Positions 1 through 8,753 are shown, counted from the stretch's first letter. The stretch is DNA of 64,000 nt from Christensenellaceae bacterium (GCA_031280685.1 JAITGM010000007.1:62001-126000); one strand, 5' to 3'. Notes: generated from the sequence alone by a model not told the origin. Numbers and translations are program-made.

Positions 1-1
1 G

Positions 2-1183
2 GCCCCTCTTCAGGACGACGAGGAGCGGGAGCGCCTTCGCTGGTACGAGATCCTCTGGTTTCCGCTCAGGCCGCTGCTCATCTTCGCCACGGCGCTGCTG
101 ATCGCGGCGGGCAGCATCATCAGCCTCTTCCTCTATAGCTACGAGCACTACGTCATGCCGGTCGATTCCGGCGACCTGCGCCCCGTCAAGCTCGTCATCA
201 AGCGCGGCTCATCGATTTCTTCCATCGCGGCGCAGCTCAAGGATGCCGACCTCATCCGCAACAAGGGCGTGTTCCAATATCTTGCGGACTTTTCCGGCAA
301 GGGCGGCAGGCTCAAGGCGGGCGAGTACGAGCTGAACCGCTCAATGTCGGTCACGGAGATCATGGCGGCCCTGGAAGCAGGCAGCGGCACCCTTGAGGTG
401 ATGCGGTTCACCCTCGTCGAGGGCCTGACCATCGAGCAGATGGGCAAATCCCTGGTAGAGCAAGGCGTGTTTAAGGACGATAAGCGTTTTCTCGCCCTCT
501 GCCGCGGCGGCGAAGCCTTCCGCGCGGAATTCCCCTTCGTGGACGAATTGCTAAATGCCGGCGTGAGCGGCCGCTTCTATGCCCTTGAGGGCCTTCTCTT
601 CCCCGACAAATACGAGATCTATGTGGATTCGAGCGAGGAGCTGGTCATCGGCAAGCTGCTCAGCAGGATGAACCAGATCTATGGCGCCAGCTACGCCACG
701 CGCGCCGGGGATCTGGGCCTTAACATGAATCAGGTCATTACGCTCGCCTCCCTCATCCAAAAAGAGGGCAAGCGCGCCAGCTTCGAAAGGGTTTCGGCGG
801 TGTTCCACAACCGCCTGAGCCAAAACATGGCCCTGGGTGCCGACGTGACTATCCACTACGCCCTGGGCATCAACGATTTGGTCCTGAGCCAGTCGGCGCT
901 CGATACCGAATCGCCCTACAATACTTATACCCACAAAGGCCTGCCCATCGGCCCTATCTGCAATCCCGGGCAAGAAACCATTGAGGCTGCCCTCTACCCG
1001 GACGATGAAACCCTCAGCGAAGGCTACCTCTACTTCACCCTTACCGATCCTGAAACCGGCGAGCTCGCCTTCTCAAAGACACTGAAGGAGCATAATAAGA
1101 TCGTCGAAGAATACCGCCCCCTTTGGGAGGAATACGACAAAAAGCGGAAGGAAACGGCCGCGGCCGCCTCCCCCGCGCCGTGA
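2..1183 (+). CDS. mltG: Endolytic murein transglycosylase MltG (5' end outside window)
   Basis: The reading frame is open from base 2, so the gene starts before the window. Visible residues about 27-47 form one membrane helix, followed by the extracytoplasmic YceG/MltG domain. Family hallmarks are the ASLIQKEGK segment carrying the expected catalytic glutamate, the ADVTIHYALG segment and the YNTY...GLPIGPICNPG motif. MltG cleaves nascent glycan strands at the membrane and sets their length. The stop overlaps the start of the next gene by 4 bases (GTGA), which indicates an operon. The first methionine in the visible frame (base 155) lies after the membrane helix and is not the real start. Confidence 0.93.
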   Translation, partial: APLQDDEERERLRWYEILWFPLRPLLIFATALLIAAGSIISLFLYSYEHYVMPVDSGDLRPVKLVIKRGSSISSIAAQLKDADLIRNKGVFQYLADFSGKGGRLKAGEYELNRSMSVTEIMAALEAGSGTLEVMRFTLVEGLTIEQMGKSLVEQGVFKDDKRFLALCRGGEAFRAEFPFVDELLNAGVSGRFYALEGLLFPDKYEIYVDSSEELVIGKLLSRMNQIYGASYATRAGDLGLNMNQVITLASLIQKEGKRASFERVSAVFHNRLSQNMALGADVTIHYALGINDLVLSQSALDTESPYNTYTHKGLPIGPICNPGQETIEAALYPDDETLSEGYLYFTLTDPETGELAFSKTLKEHNKIVEEYRPLWEEYDKKRKETAAAASPAP

Positions 1184-2403
1184 GCGCGCCGGAGCTTCTA
1201 GCCCCGGCCGGCGGGCCGCGCCAGCTCGCCGCTGCCCTGCGCTTTGGGGCGGATGCGGTCTACCTGGGCGGCAAGCAGTTCGGCCTGCGCGCCTTCGCGG
1301 GCAATTTCAGCGAGGAAGCCTTGGTTTCTGCCCTTGATCTGGCGCACAAGGCGGGCAAAAAGGCCTACGTGACCGTCAACGCCTTCCTTTATGAGCAAGA
1401 CCTGGAGCCCTGCGCGAAATGGCTTAGGCGCCTTTGCGATCTGGGGGCGGACGCGGCCATCGTTTCAGACCCGGCCGCCGTTCTGCTCGCCAGGCGCGAA
1501 GCCCCTTCCCTCCCCCTGCACCTTTCCACCCAGGCCAATACGCTCAACTCCATCAGCGCCGGGCACTTTCACGCGCTCGGCGTTTCGCGCGTCATCGCCG
1601 CGCGGGAACTGAGCCTTGAGCAGCTCGGTGCCTTGCGGCAAAACATCCCCGAAACCCTTCAAATCGAAAGCTTCGTGCACGGTGCCATTTGCGCCTCCTA
1701 CTCGGGGCGCTGCGTTCTCTCGAACCACCTCGCGGGGCGGGACGCCAACCAGGGCGCCTGCGCCCAGCCCTGCCGCTGGAAGTACGCCCTGGTCGAAGAA
1801 AAGCGCCCCGGGCAGTTTTTGCCCGTGTTCGAGGATGAATCGGGCAGCTACATCTACTCTGCGGACGATCTTTGCATGCTGGAGCACCTTACAGACCTTT
1901 TGGCGGCCGGCGTGTCGAGCTTCAAAATCGAAGGGCGCATGAAGAACGAATACTATGTGGCCCTTTCGGTTCTGGCCTACAGAAGGGCGCTCGACGCGGC
2001 GCTTGAGCACCCGGAGCGCCCCTTTGACCGGGGCCTGCTCAAGCTGGTGCATTACGCCAGCCATCGGCGCTTTTCAACTGGCTTTTATTATGGCACCCCC
2101 AAAAGCCCGCCTGGGCAGGGCGGTTACAGCCAGGGCGCGCAGTACGTCGCGCGCGTATTGAACGCCGAGGGCGATGAAAGCCTGGTCGAGCAGAAAAACC
2201 GCTTCTTTTTGGGTGAAGATCTGCTCCTGCTTTCGCCGGCAGGGCTTTTCCCCTTCCGGGCGGAGGATTTGCGCGACGAAGGCGGCAGCGCGCTCGCCGG
2301 CGCGCCCCACCCCGAACAGCGCCTGCATCTCAATCTGCCCAACACCGCCCAGCCGGGCGATCTCATCCTGCGCGAAGAGCCAAGCGAAGGAGGCCTTTCA
2401 TGA
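1180..2403 (+). CDS. U32 family peptidase/hydroxylase-like protein
   Basis: The N-terminus PELLAPAGG...ALRFGADAVYLGG and the later HGAICASYSGRC...ACAQPCRW cysteine-rich segment are typical of peptidase family U32. Several members are now known as tRNA/rRNA hydroxylation factors carrying an Fe-S cluster (RlhA, TrhP types). I chose the GTG at 1180 because it overlaps the mltG stop (GTGA); an upstream ATG at 1123 would overlap mltG by about 60 bases. The protein is 407 aa from this start. It lies between mltG and an aldo/keto reductase with 4-base overlaps, so the three are probably co-transcribed. Which substrate it modifies cannot be told from sequence. Confidence 0.85.
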   Translation: MSAPELLAPAGGPRQLAAALRFGADAVYLGGKQFGLRAFAGNFSEEALVSALDLAHKAGKKAYVTVNAFLYEQDLEPCAKWLRRLCDLGADAAIVSDPAAVLLARREAPSLPLHLSTQANTLNSISAGHFHALGVSRVIAARELSLEQLGALRQNIPETLQIESFVHGAICASYSGRCVLSNHLAGRDANQGACAQPCRWKYALVEEKRPGQFLPVFEDESGSYIYSADDLCMLEHLTDLLAAGVSSFKIEGRMKNEYYVALSVLAYRRALDAALEHPERPFDRGLLKLVHYASHRRFSTGFYYGTPKSPPGQGGYSQGAQYVARVLNAEGDESLVEQKNRFFLGEDLLLLSPAGLFPFRAEDLRDEGGSALAGAPHPEQRLHLNLPNTAQPGDLILREEPSEGGLS

Positions 2404-3248
2404 AAACCCTCGATTTAGGCTGCCTTTCCCTGCCCGTTTTGGGCCAGGGCGGCTGGTATATGGGCGACGATCCTGCCCTTGAGTCCTCGGAAGGCTCGGC
2501 GCTGCGCTTAGGGCTAGAAAAAGGCCTCTCCCTCATTGACACCGCGGAAATGTACGGCTCCGGCCGCTCAGAAAGCCTCATCGGCCGCGCGCTTGAGGGC
2601 ATCCCGCGCGAGAGCTACCTGCTCTGCTCCAAGGTCTATCCGCACAACGCGGGGCACGCGCAGATTTTCAAGAGCTGCGAAGCCTCGCTGCGGCGCCTAA
2701 AGACCGAATTTTTAGACCTTTACCTCCTCCATTGGCGCGGCTCCGTCCCGCTGGAAGAAACCATCGAGTGCATGGAGGAACTCGTCCTGCGCGACAGGAT
2801 TCGCCGCTGGGGCGTTTCGAACCTCGACCTTGGCGACATGCGGGAGCTTCTCTCCCTTCCGGGCGGCGAGCGTTGCGCGGTGAATCAGATCCTCTACCAC
2901 CTGGGTTCGCGCGGCGCGGAATATGATCTGCTCCCCTATCTGCGCCAAAACCACATCGCCGCCATGGCCTATTGCCCGCTAGCCCAGGCCGGCAGCCTGC
3001 GCCGCGGGCTGGTGCTCAACCCCGCCGTGGGCGCAGTAGCCAAAAGGCACGAAACCACGCCCTTTGCCGTGCTGCTCGCCTTCGTCCTGCGCCAAGACTG
3101 GCTGGTCGCCATCCCAAAGGCCGGCCGGATTGAGCACGTCCTGGCCAACGCGCAGGCGGCCGAGCTTGTTCTTGACGAAGCGGATCTTACCCTGCTGGAC
3201 GGAGCCTTCCCGCCGCCAACGCGCAGGCAGCCGCTCGACATCGTTTAA
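2400..3248 (+). CDS. Aldo/keto reductase
   Basis: 282 aa, one TIM-barrel domain of the aldo/keto reductase superfamily. The tetrad is readable: Asp and Tyr in LIDTAEMYGSG, Lys in LLCSKVYP and His in LYLLHWRG. The C-terminal cofactor segment VAIPKAGRIEHVLANAQA is where NADPH is usually bound. It would reduce a carbonyl substrate with NAD(P)H in the cytoplasm; the substrate is unknown. The ATG overlaps the U32 gene stop by 4 bases, and an intrinsic terminator follows about 60 bases downstream, so it closes the mltG operon. Confidence 0.9.
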   Translation: MKTLDLGCLSLPVLGQGGWYMGDDPALESSEGSALRLGLEKGLSLIDTAEMYGSGRSESLIGRALEGIPRESYLLCSKVYPHNAGHAQIFKSCEASLRRLKTEFLDLYLLHWRGSVPLEETIECMEELVLRDRIRRWGVSNLDLGDMRELLSLPGGERCAVNQILYHLGSRGAEYDLLPYLRQNHIAAMAYCPLAQAGSLRRGLVLNPAVGAVAKRHETTPFAVLLAFVLRQDWLVAIPKAGRIEHVLANAQAAELVLDEADLTLLDGAFPPPTRRQPLDIV

Positions 3249-3310
3249 CCAAAGGCAAAAAGCAGCCCGTTTTTCGCGGTCTCGGGTCGCCCTGTCAGCA
3301 TCGCGGCGCA

Positions 3311-3344
3311 AAAAAGGCCCCTCGAAAAAGAGGGGCCTTTTGCC
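3311..3344 (+). terminator. Intrinsic terminator after the aldo/keto reductase
   Basis: AAGGCCCCTC and GAGGGGCCTT form a 10-bp stem around a GAAAAA-type loop, followed by a short T run. It lies directly downstream of the aldo/keto reductase. Confidence 0.8.
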
Positions 3345-3349
3345 TGCCC

Positions 3350-3660
3350 ACGGGTTTGCTTCGCCGCTTTCATTCCTCGCGCATAGCCGGGGGAGCCGTA
3401 CGCGCTGCCGGCATGGCCTGCAACTTCGGAAGGGGCCGGCAGGCCGCAGGGCTGCCACTGCCGCGTAGCGGCAGACCGCGCGAAGCGCGGAGCCGGCCCC
3501 CGGCGCGCGAGCGAAGCGAGCGCGCCCGCCCTTTCTTCACAATGGACGGCAAAAGCATCGCTTTGGCGGCTGAAAGGCGCTGCTCCTGCGCGACCAGGGC
3601 ACCCACCTCCTCGTCGCACGGGGTACCGCAGCGCCCTTCCGCGAAGGCCCGGAGGGCCGT
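3350..3660. repeat. Palindrome-rich non-coding spacer
   Basis: About 310 bases without a supportable gene. The stretch is very GC-rich and packed with short hairpins such as TGCCGCGTAGCGGCA, CCGCGCGAAGCGCGG and GCGCGCGAGCGAAGCGAGCGCGC-type palindromes near 3455-3525. It separates the mltG operon from the convergent glmS gene. Similar hairpin-dense spacers recur near 6300 and 56600, so this may be a dispersed intergenic repeat family of the host. Confidence 0.5.
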
Positions 3661-3663
3661 GCT

Positions 3664-5493
3664 TTACTCCACCGTCACGGATTTGGCGAGGTTTCGCGGC
3701 TTATCTGGATCATAGCCTCGGAGCACGGCGCAATGGTAGGCGAAGAGCTGCAGCGGGATGATCGAAAGCAGCGGAGCGAAGAGATCGACGGTGCGCGGGA
3801 TGCGCAGAACCTGATCGGCCAGCTTTTCCCTCAAGTCCGTATCGCCGTAAGTCACGCAGAGGAGCTGAGCGCCGCGCGCGCGAACTTCCTGGATGTTGGA
3901 CTCGAGCTTATCTGCCACCAGGCCTTGGGTAGAAAGCGCGACCACGAGGGAGCCCGGCTCGATGAGCGCGATGGTGCCATGCTTGAGTTCGCCCGCCGCC
4001 ATGGCCTCTGAGTGAATATAGCTGATCTCTTTCAGCTTCAGCGAGGCCTCCATGGCGGCCGCGTAGTCCAGCCCCCTGCCGATGAAGAAGATATCCTTTT
4101 GGGCGTGGAAGAGCTCCGCGGCGCGCCGCATGGGCTCCGTGGACGACAGGATGGTTTCCGCCTTGTCGGGCAGGGTTTCCAGCTCGCGCAGGTAAAGGGC
4201 GTAGTCCTCTTCTGAAACCAGGCCCTTGTCGAAGGCGAGCTGAATGGCCAGAAGGTAGAGGCATAAGAGCTGCGTGAGGTAGGCCTTTGTTGAAGCGACG
4301 CCGATTTCCGGGCCGGCCCAGGTATAGAGCACCCTATCGGCTTCCCTAGCAATGGTGGAACCGACCACATTGGTCACGGCGAGCACCTTGCAGCCGCGCT
4401 CGCGCGCCAGGCGCATGGCCGCGATGGTGTCCGCGGTTTCGCCCGACTGGCTGACCACGATGCAAAGGTCATCCGGGCTTAAAATCGGGTCGCGGTAGCG
4501 GAATTCCGAGGCAATATCCCATTCCACGGGCACGCGGGCCAGCTTTTCGATGGCCGCCTTGCCCACCAGGCAGGCATGCGAGGCCGTGCCGCAGGCCACG
4601 AGCACCACGCGGGAAACGCCTTTTAGGTCTTCGTCGCTCAGGGCGGCCTCGCTCAGGTCGATGCTGCCCCGGCGCACGCGGGGCACCAAGGTGTCGCGCA
4701 GCGCCTTGGGCTGCTCGAAGATTTCCTTGAGCATGAAGTGGCTGTAGCCGCCGCGCTCGGCCGCGTCCACGGACCAGGTGACGGTATACAGCTCCTTTTC
4801 AACCCTCTTGCCCTCAGCGGAGTGGATTTCGACCCTGTCTTCAAAGACCAGCGCGATTTCCCCCTCGTCTAAAAGGTAAACCTCACGCGTATAGGGCAAA
4901 ACGGCCGGGATGTCGCTCGCGATATAGTTTCCTTCTGCGGAAACGCCCACAATGAGCGGGCTGCCGCGCCTGGCGGCCACCAGGCAGTTTGGCGTCTGCG
5001 CATCCAAAATGGCCAGGCCGTAGGAGCCGCGGAGCTTCGAAAGTGCCCTGACCACGGCGGGCAAAAGCCCGGCTTCGGCCTTTAGGCACTCTTCGATGAG
5101 GTGCGGAATCACCTCGGTGTCGGTCTGGCTGATGAAGGCATAGCCCGCCTTGCCCAGCTCTTCCTTCAATTGTAGGTAGTTTTCAATGATCCCGTTATGT
5201 GCCACGGCGACGCGGCCGGAGGCGCCGGTATGCGGGTGGGCGTTGATGTCTGAAGGCTCGCCGTGCGTGGCCCAGCGGGTGTGGCCGATGCCGGCGCTGC
5301 CTTTTGGGGCGCCGCCTTTGAGCTTTTCGACCAGGTTGCTCAGCTTGCCGCGCGCCTTGGCGACCTGAATCCTGCCGCCCGAAAGGGCGGCGACGCCCGC
5401 GGAATCATAGCCCCTGTATTCCAGGCGCGAAAGCCCCGAAAGCAGAACCGGAACGGCCTCCTTGGGGCCGATATAGCCAACGATGCCGCACAT
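3664..5493 (-). CDS. glmS: Glutamine--fructose-6-phosphate aminotransferase (isomerizing)
   Basis: 609 aa from the ATG at 5493, where mature GlmS starts with the nucleophile Cys (MCGIVGYIG). An N-terminal class II glutamine amidotransferase domain (to about 220) is followed by two SIS isomerase domains; the C-terminal DKPRNLAKSVTVE is the family signature. It makes glucosamine-6-phosphate for peptidoglycan precursors. A GGGAGGG ribosome site precedes the start. The leader between promoter and start is only about 60 nt, too short for a glmS ribozyme, so control must be by other means. It is monocistronic and convergent with the mltG operon. Confidence 0.97.
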   Translation of the reverse strand: MCGIVGYIGPKEAVPVLLSGLSRLEYRGYDSAGVAALSGGRIQVAKARGKLSNLVEKLKGGAPKGSAGIGHTRWATHGEPSDINAHPHTGASGRVAVAHNGIIENYLQLKEELGKAGYAFISQTDTEVIPHLIEECLKAEAGLLPAVVRALSKLRGSYGLAILDAQTPNCLVAARRGSPLIVGVSAEGNYIASDIPAVLPYTREVYLLDEGEIALVFEDRVEIHSAEGKRVEKELYTVTWSVDAAERGGYSHFMLKEIFEQPKALRDTLVPRVRRGSIDLSEAALSDEDLKGVSRVVLVACGTASHACLVGKAAIEKLARVPVEWDIASEFRYRDPILSPDDLCIVVSQSGETADTIAAMRLARERGCKVLAVTNVVGSTIAREADRVLYTWAGPEIGVASTKAYLTQLLCLYLLAIQLAFDKGLVSEEDYALYLRELETLPDKAETILSSTEPMRRAAELFHAQKDIFFIGRGLDYAAAMEASLKLKEISYIHSEAMAAGELKHGTIALIEPGSLVVALSTQGLVADKLESNIQEVRARGAQLLCVTYGDTDLREKLADQVLRIPRTVDLFAPLLSIIPLQLFAYHCAVLRGYDPDKPRNLAKSVTVE

Positions 5494-5562
5494 GCGGTGA
5501 ATCCCTCCCTTTTTGCGCCTTTTGCGCCGTGCTTTGGCCTGGCTCAGCCCAGGCTTTTCTCT

Positions 5563-5592
5563 AGTATATAGCAAATGCAAGGAAATGTTCAA
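5563..5592 (-). promoter_or_regulatory. Sigma-A-type promoter of glmS
   Basis: On the minus strand, TTGAAC (5592-5587) and TATACT (5568-5563) are separated by 18 bases, upstream of the glmS start with a leader of about 60 nt that contains a small GCCTGG...CCAGGC hairpin. Confidence 0.65.
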
Positions 5593-5747
5593 CCGCCGCG
5601 GTTTGAAATGTTATGCGCCCGAGAATGGCGCCGTGTTTTTCACGGCCCACGGCAGCTCCCATGCCTTATGCCCATGGGAATTTTGCGCTCTCTACCATGC
5701 AAAGAATAAAGAAGTTAAAAATAGAAAGCCTATTGATCAAAAACATA

Positions 5748-5776
5748 TTGACAGACAAGCCATTAAGTAATAGTGT
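5748..5776 (+). promoter_or_regulatory. Candidate promoter of the BlaI-like gene
   Basis: TTGACA at 5748-5753 and a TAGTGT-like -10 at 5771-5776 are 17 bases apart. The surrounding 5700-5775 stretch is AT-rich compared with the neighbourhood. If it is used, a GTG at 5773 cannot be the start codon of the downstream gene. Confidence 0.5.
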
Positions 5777-5805
5777 CTAGAAAAAAGAAACAAGGGATGG
5801 AAAAA

Positions 5806-6177
5806 ATGAAAGGTCCAAAATCACTGAGCAGTGCGGAACTGGAAATCATGCAGGTCTTCTGGCGGGAAGGCAAGGGCATGACGGCTCAGGAAATCCTATC
5901 AAAAATGCCAGAAAAGAACTGGCGAATCGAAACATTGCTGACCTTTCTCTCTCGCCTTTCGCACAAGGGCACTGTGAGCAGCGTGAAGGTTCCCGTCGCG
6001 CGGCGTAGGCCGCACAGTCTTTTTAGTGCCGGGATTAGCCGGCTCGACTATGCGAAGTGGCAGGATCAAATCCATATCGATAAATACCACGACGGCGATG
6101 CCGAAGATTTGGTCAAAATGCTGCTTGACGAAGGACTGATCACGAAGGAGTGCCTGCTCAAGATCGCGGCGAGCTAG
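5806..6177 (+). CDS. BlaI/MecI family transcriptional repressor
   Basis: About 124 aa. The N-terminal winged-helix LSSAELEIMQVFWREGKGMTA...ILSKMP matches the BlaI/MecI/CopY repressor family, and the C-terminal half fits its dimerisation arm. These proteins bind dyads in beta-lactamase or copper/antibiotic-response promoters and are usually inactivated by a BlaR-type sensor protease. No BlaR-like partner or resistance gene lies next to it, so its target is unknown and may be itself. In-frame starts are GTG 5773, ATG 5797 and ATG 5806. I prefer 5806 because GGGATGG sits at suitable spacing and the promoter overlaps 5773. Confidence 0.8.
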   Translation: MKGPKSLSSAELEIMQVFWREGKGMTAQEILSKMPEKNWRIETLLTFLSRLSHKGTVSSVKVPVARRRPHSLFSAGISRLDYAKWQDQIHIDKYHDGDAEDLVKMLLDEGLITKECLLKIAAS

Positions 6178-6229
6178 GCCGGGGAAGCACGAACATGGCT
6201 GGGGAGCATGAAGTTCCCCGGCCTTTTTT
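6176..6229 (+). terminator. Intrinsic terminator after the BlaI-like gene
   Basis: AGGCCGGGGAA pairs with TTCCCCGGCCT across a loop of about 27 nt and is followed by six T residues. The left arm includes the last bases of the gene's stop codon. Confidence 0.8.
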
Positions 6230-6310
6230 CATCTTGCCCCGCTTTAAGGCTCGGGCGGGGAGGCCGGCCTCTGCCGCCCCCTCGCCGCCGCAAATCCCGC
6301 CCGGCTCCCC

Positions 6311-6607
6311 GTCACTGCGAGCCGCAGCGAAGCCATCCTCCGGCGCGCTTCATTCTTGACCGGCCTTGCCGGGCTGCCCCGCCGCTTCGGGCAGCCGATG
6401 GGTGCCATGAACCCTCTAACGCAACCAAGGCAAACGGCGTTGAACCAGAGCGAGTGCTCAAGTCGCGCTCACGAAGGCGGCCCCGAAGCTTTCCTCCGGG
6501 GTGGCTACACGAAGGCTCAGGCCGAACCCACAGCTTCGAAGCCTGAGCCTTTGCAGTCGCCAGGCGCGCGGAGCGAGCACGCCCACTCCTTCGACCTTTG
6601 GAATGAC
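6311..6607. repeat. Degenerate MITE/REP-like intergenic element
   Basis: The segment opens with GTCACTGCGAG...GCGAAGCCATCC and closes with GGAATGAC, the two ends of a widespread class of imperfect-palindromic bacterial intergenic repeats (GTCATTGCGAG...GGAATGAC). No gene is supportable between 6230 and 6700. Open frames running through it have no ribosome site or family resemblance. Confidence 0.4.
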
Positions 6608-6700
6608 GAAATGGTTGATTTTCGCAATTCTCCCCTGAATAGAAATTACGAAGAGTTGCGTCCGAAAGCCTTCCTGCCTGAGGGAGCGGCTTGCCGCGGA

Positions 6701-6895
6701 CTAGTTTGCAGCGCCGTGCTCCAGTTCGTCTACAATGGCGCGCATCTCCTTGCGCGAGGCGACGTTTCTGGCGCGCCGCAAGAGCTGCGCCTTCGCATCC
6801 TCGCTCAGCGCGCTGTAGCCGCTCAACGCGCCGGGGCTTTGGGCCATCAGCGCGGCCAATCCCAGGGGAATATTCTTATACTGTTCGTCCTGCAT
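6701..6895 (-). CDS. Small conserved hypothetical protein, 64 aa
   Basis: The start at 6895 (MQDEQYKNIPLGL) has a purine-rich AGGAGG-type ribosome site just upstream; a longer frame to 6997 lacks one. The protein is predicted helical, charged at the C-terminus (EDAKAQLLRRARNVASRKEMRAIVDEL), and resembles small Clostridia proteins of the pattern lpxGxxxALAqn...fxxLsxeek. No function is known to me. It lies downstream of the GH88/105 gene on the same strand but is separated from it by about 115 bases. Confidence 0.6.
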   Translation of the reverse strand: MQDEQYKNIPLGLAALMAQSPGALSGYSALSEDAKAQLLRRARNVASRKEMRAIVDELEHGAAN

Positions 6896-7011
6896 TTTCT
6901 TCCTGCCTCCTGCCTGCTTGCGGGCGCCGTCTTTCCGGCCGCCCTCCCTATTTATATATGCCCAAAGCAGGTCATGGGGATACGGAGCGCGCGGCAAAAT
7001 GCGGGTAAAGC

Positions 7012-7995
7012 CTACACCTTCTCCCCGTTCAGCCTTGCGCGCCAGGCATCCATCATCAAAAAGCCGGCCTGCGCCTCCGCCGAGGTGCCTGAGCTTACGA
7101 AATGCGGGCAGCCGCAGACATCGTGCAGAAGGCCGATGGCATCAAACTTGCCGAGCATGGTTTGGTAGCTCTTTTCTGCATATTCGCGGCAGTTTTCGTC
7201 CAGCCAGCCCTCAAAAACGCCCCTGAAGATGAACGCCGCGGCCATCATCGCCGAGCTTCCGTCCACGAAGGAGCCTTCATCGTCCAGAATGTCATGGTAG
7301 AGGCCGTCCTTCCTTTGGAAGGGCAAAAGCGCCTTCAAAAGGGCCTTCCCCATCGCCCGAGCCCGCTCTTCCACGTCGTTTCGCCCGGCTGCTTCGGCCA
7401 GCGCGCGCAGGCGCGCAAGGCCCATCAGCGCCCAGCCGTTGCCCGTGGCCCAGAGCAGCTTGCGCACAAACCTCGCGCCGCTCACGTCATAGTTGTGGTA
7501 GAGCAGGCCGGTTTCCCCATCCTGCAAATAGCCAAAAAGCCCCTCCATCTGCAGGAGCGCATCGTCAAACTCGCCCATCGCCGCCAAAAACGGCGGGGCC
7601 ATATAGCAGCTATCCACCCATAGCTGGTCTGGCGAATAGCCCTCCGCAAACGAGACCTCGTTGTGATACAGCACGCCTTCCTTCGTGCGCGGGGCTTTTT
7701 CCTTTAAATAGGCGAGCATTTTCTCGGCCGCGGCCCTGTAAAGCGGCTCGCCGGTCAGCTCGTAGGCGCGCAGGACCGGCTCGCCGTTGGCCGCCGGATC
7801 CGTCACGGCGATGTTTTGGTTGATCACGGCCAGGCGGCCGTCCGGCTGCTGGCGCAGAACCGCGTCGTGCGCCATGGCGATGAAAAGCTCCATCTCGCCC
7901 GCCTCATACAGCGCCTGCGCGCAAACCCCTTGCTCCCAAGGGTAGCGCTGGATGGCCAGCATCGCACCCATAGCTCTCCTCGCGTAGTTGTTCAT
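7012..7995 (-). CDS. Glycoside hydrolase family 88/105-type unsaturated glucuronyl hydrolase
   Basis: 327 aa, an (alpha/alpha)6-barrel enzyme. Diagnostic pieces are RYPWEQG near the N-terminus, DQLWVDSCYMAPPFLA with the likely catalytic Asp, and WATGNGWALMGLARL, close to the RGNGW motif of YteR-like GH105 enzymes. Such enzymes remove unsaturated uronic acid ends left by pectin or rhamnogalacturonan lyases. No signal peptide is seen, so it acts in the cytoplasm on imported oligosaccharides. No transporter or lyase is adjacent, so the substrate is inferred from family only. Start ATG 7995 has a GGGGGAGG ribosome site. Confidence 0.85.
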   Translation of the reverse strand: MNNYARRAMGAMLAIQRYPWEQGVCAQALYEAGEMELFIAMAHDAVLRQQPDGRLAVINQNIAVTDPAANGEPVLRAYELTGEPLYRAAAEKMLAYLKEKAPRTKEGVLYHNEVSFAEGYSPDQLWVDSCYMAPPFLAAMGEFDDALLQMEGLFGYLQDGETGLLYHNYDVSGARFVRKLLWATGNGWALMGLARLRALAEAAGRNDVEERARAMGKALLKALLPFQRKDGLYHDILDDEGSFVDGSSAMMAAAFIFRGVFEGWLDENCREYAEKSYQTMLGKFDAIGLLHDVCGCPHFVSSGTSAEAQAGFLMMDAWRARLNGEKV

Positions 7996-8039
7996 GGTGT
8001 TCGTCCTCCCCCTTTTTGCGCCTTTAAGCGATTTTGCCC

Positions 8040-8068
8040 AGTATACGCCTAAAATCGCCCAAAAACAA
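8040..8068 (-). promoter_or_regulatory. Candidate promoter of the GH88/105 gene
   Basis: Minus-strand TTGTTT (8068-8063) and TATACT (8045-8040) are separated by 17 bases, about 45 bases upstream of the ATG. Confidence 0.5.
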
Positions 8069-8091
8069 ACCCTGGCCGCGCTCCGGCCCTA

Positions 8092-8149
8092 TTGTAAACC
8101 ATATCTTGCGCATATTTGGTTGACATATACCTTCACAGCCTGCTATACT
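8092..8149 (+). promoter_or_regulatory. bioY promoter with BirA-type biotin operator
   Basis: The dyad TTGTAAACC (8092-8100) and GGTTGACA (8118-8125) closely matches the BirA operator half sites known from Firmicutes and E. coli (TTGTAAACC...GGTTTACAA). The spacer here is 17 bases, close to the usual 14-16. The right half site contains the -35 TTGACA (8120-8125), and the -10 TATACT is at 8144-8149 with an 18-base spacer. BirA binding would block the -35, so bioY should be repressed when biotin is plentiful. Confidence 0.8.
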
Positions 8150-8178
8150 GGGCAAAACAATTTTGGAGGGATTTCCCC

Positions 8179-8715
8179 ATGCGTAAGATCAGGATTCGCG
8201 ATTTGACGCTTTGTGCGCTCTTCGCCGCGCTCAGCGCGATCTTTTCTCAGCTCAGCCTGCCCATCGGACCCGTACCTATCAACCTGACGCATCTTTCCAT
8301 CTTCCTGGCAGCCGGCCTGCTGGGGGCGAACCTGGGCGCGCTGAGCCAGCTCGCCTTTGTGCTGCTGGGCATCGTTGGCCTGCCGGTGTTTTCAGGCTTT
8401 TCGGGCGGGCTTTCGGTGCTGCTCGGGCCAACTGGGGGCTTCATCGCCGGGTACATCGCCTGCGCCTATGTCGCCGGCCTGGTCATCGAGCGCTTCGGCC
8501 ATAAACTGCCCAGCGCGCTTCTGGCCATGGTCCTGGGTCTCGTCGTCACCTATGCCCTTGGCCTTGCATGGTTTATGTACTCCACCGGCTCTTCCCTCGC
8601 CGCGTCCCTTCCTCTTTGCGTGCTGCCCTTTTTACCCGGTGACGCGGCAAAAATCCTCGTCAGCGCCCTCCTGGTCGGCCGCCTGAGGCCCCTTCTGCAC
8701 CGCGAAGCCCGTTAG
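8179..8715 (+). CDS. bioY: Biotin ECF transporter substrate-binding component BioY
   Basis: 178 aa with about six hydrophobic segments. The family pattern is clear: N-terminal FAALSAIFSQLSLPIG.VPINL, the GLLGANLGALSQLAFVLLGIVGLPVF segment, and GGLSVLLGPTGGFIAGYIA. BioY captures biotin in the membrane and works with the shared EcfA1-EcfA2-EcfT energising module. Genes for that module lie at 58219-60697, so a complete transporter is encoded within this window. Start ATG 8179 follows GGAGGG at good spacing. The upstream BirA-type operator supports the biotin assignment over other ECF S components. Confidence 0.93.
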   Translation: MRKIRIRDLTLCALFAALSAIFSQLSLPIGPVPINLTHLSIFLAAGLLGANLGALSQLAFVLLGIVGLPVFSGFSGGLSVLLGPTGGFIAGYIACAYVAGLVIERFGHKLPSALLAMVLGLVVTYALGLAWFMYSTGSSLAASLPLCVLPFLPGDAAKILVSALLVGRLRPLLHREAR

Positions 8716-8753
8716 GCCAAGGGTTCCGCATCCCAAAACCGTGTTTCATTTTC

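Noticed and set aside
5494-5562. Possible glmS ribozyme in the glmS leader
   Set aside because: The leader is only about 60-70 nt with one small hairpin; the ribozyme core needs well over 100 nt and its conserved sequence is absent.
6356-7168. 270-codon plus-strand frame from the repeat region into the GH88/105 gene
   Set aside because: It crosses a repeat-like element and the real minus-strand genes, with no family resemblance.
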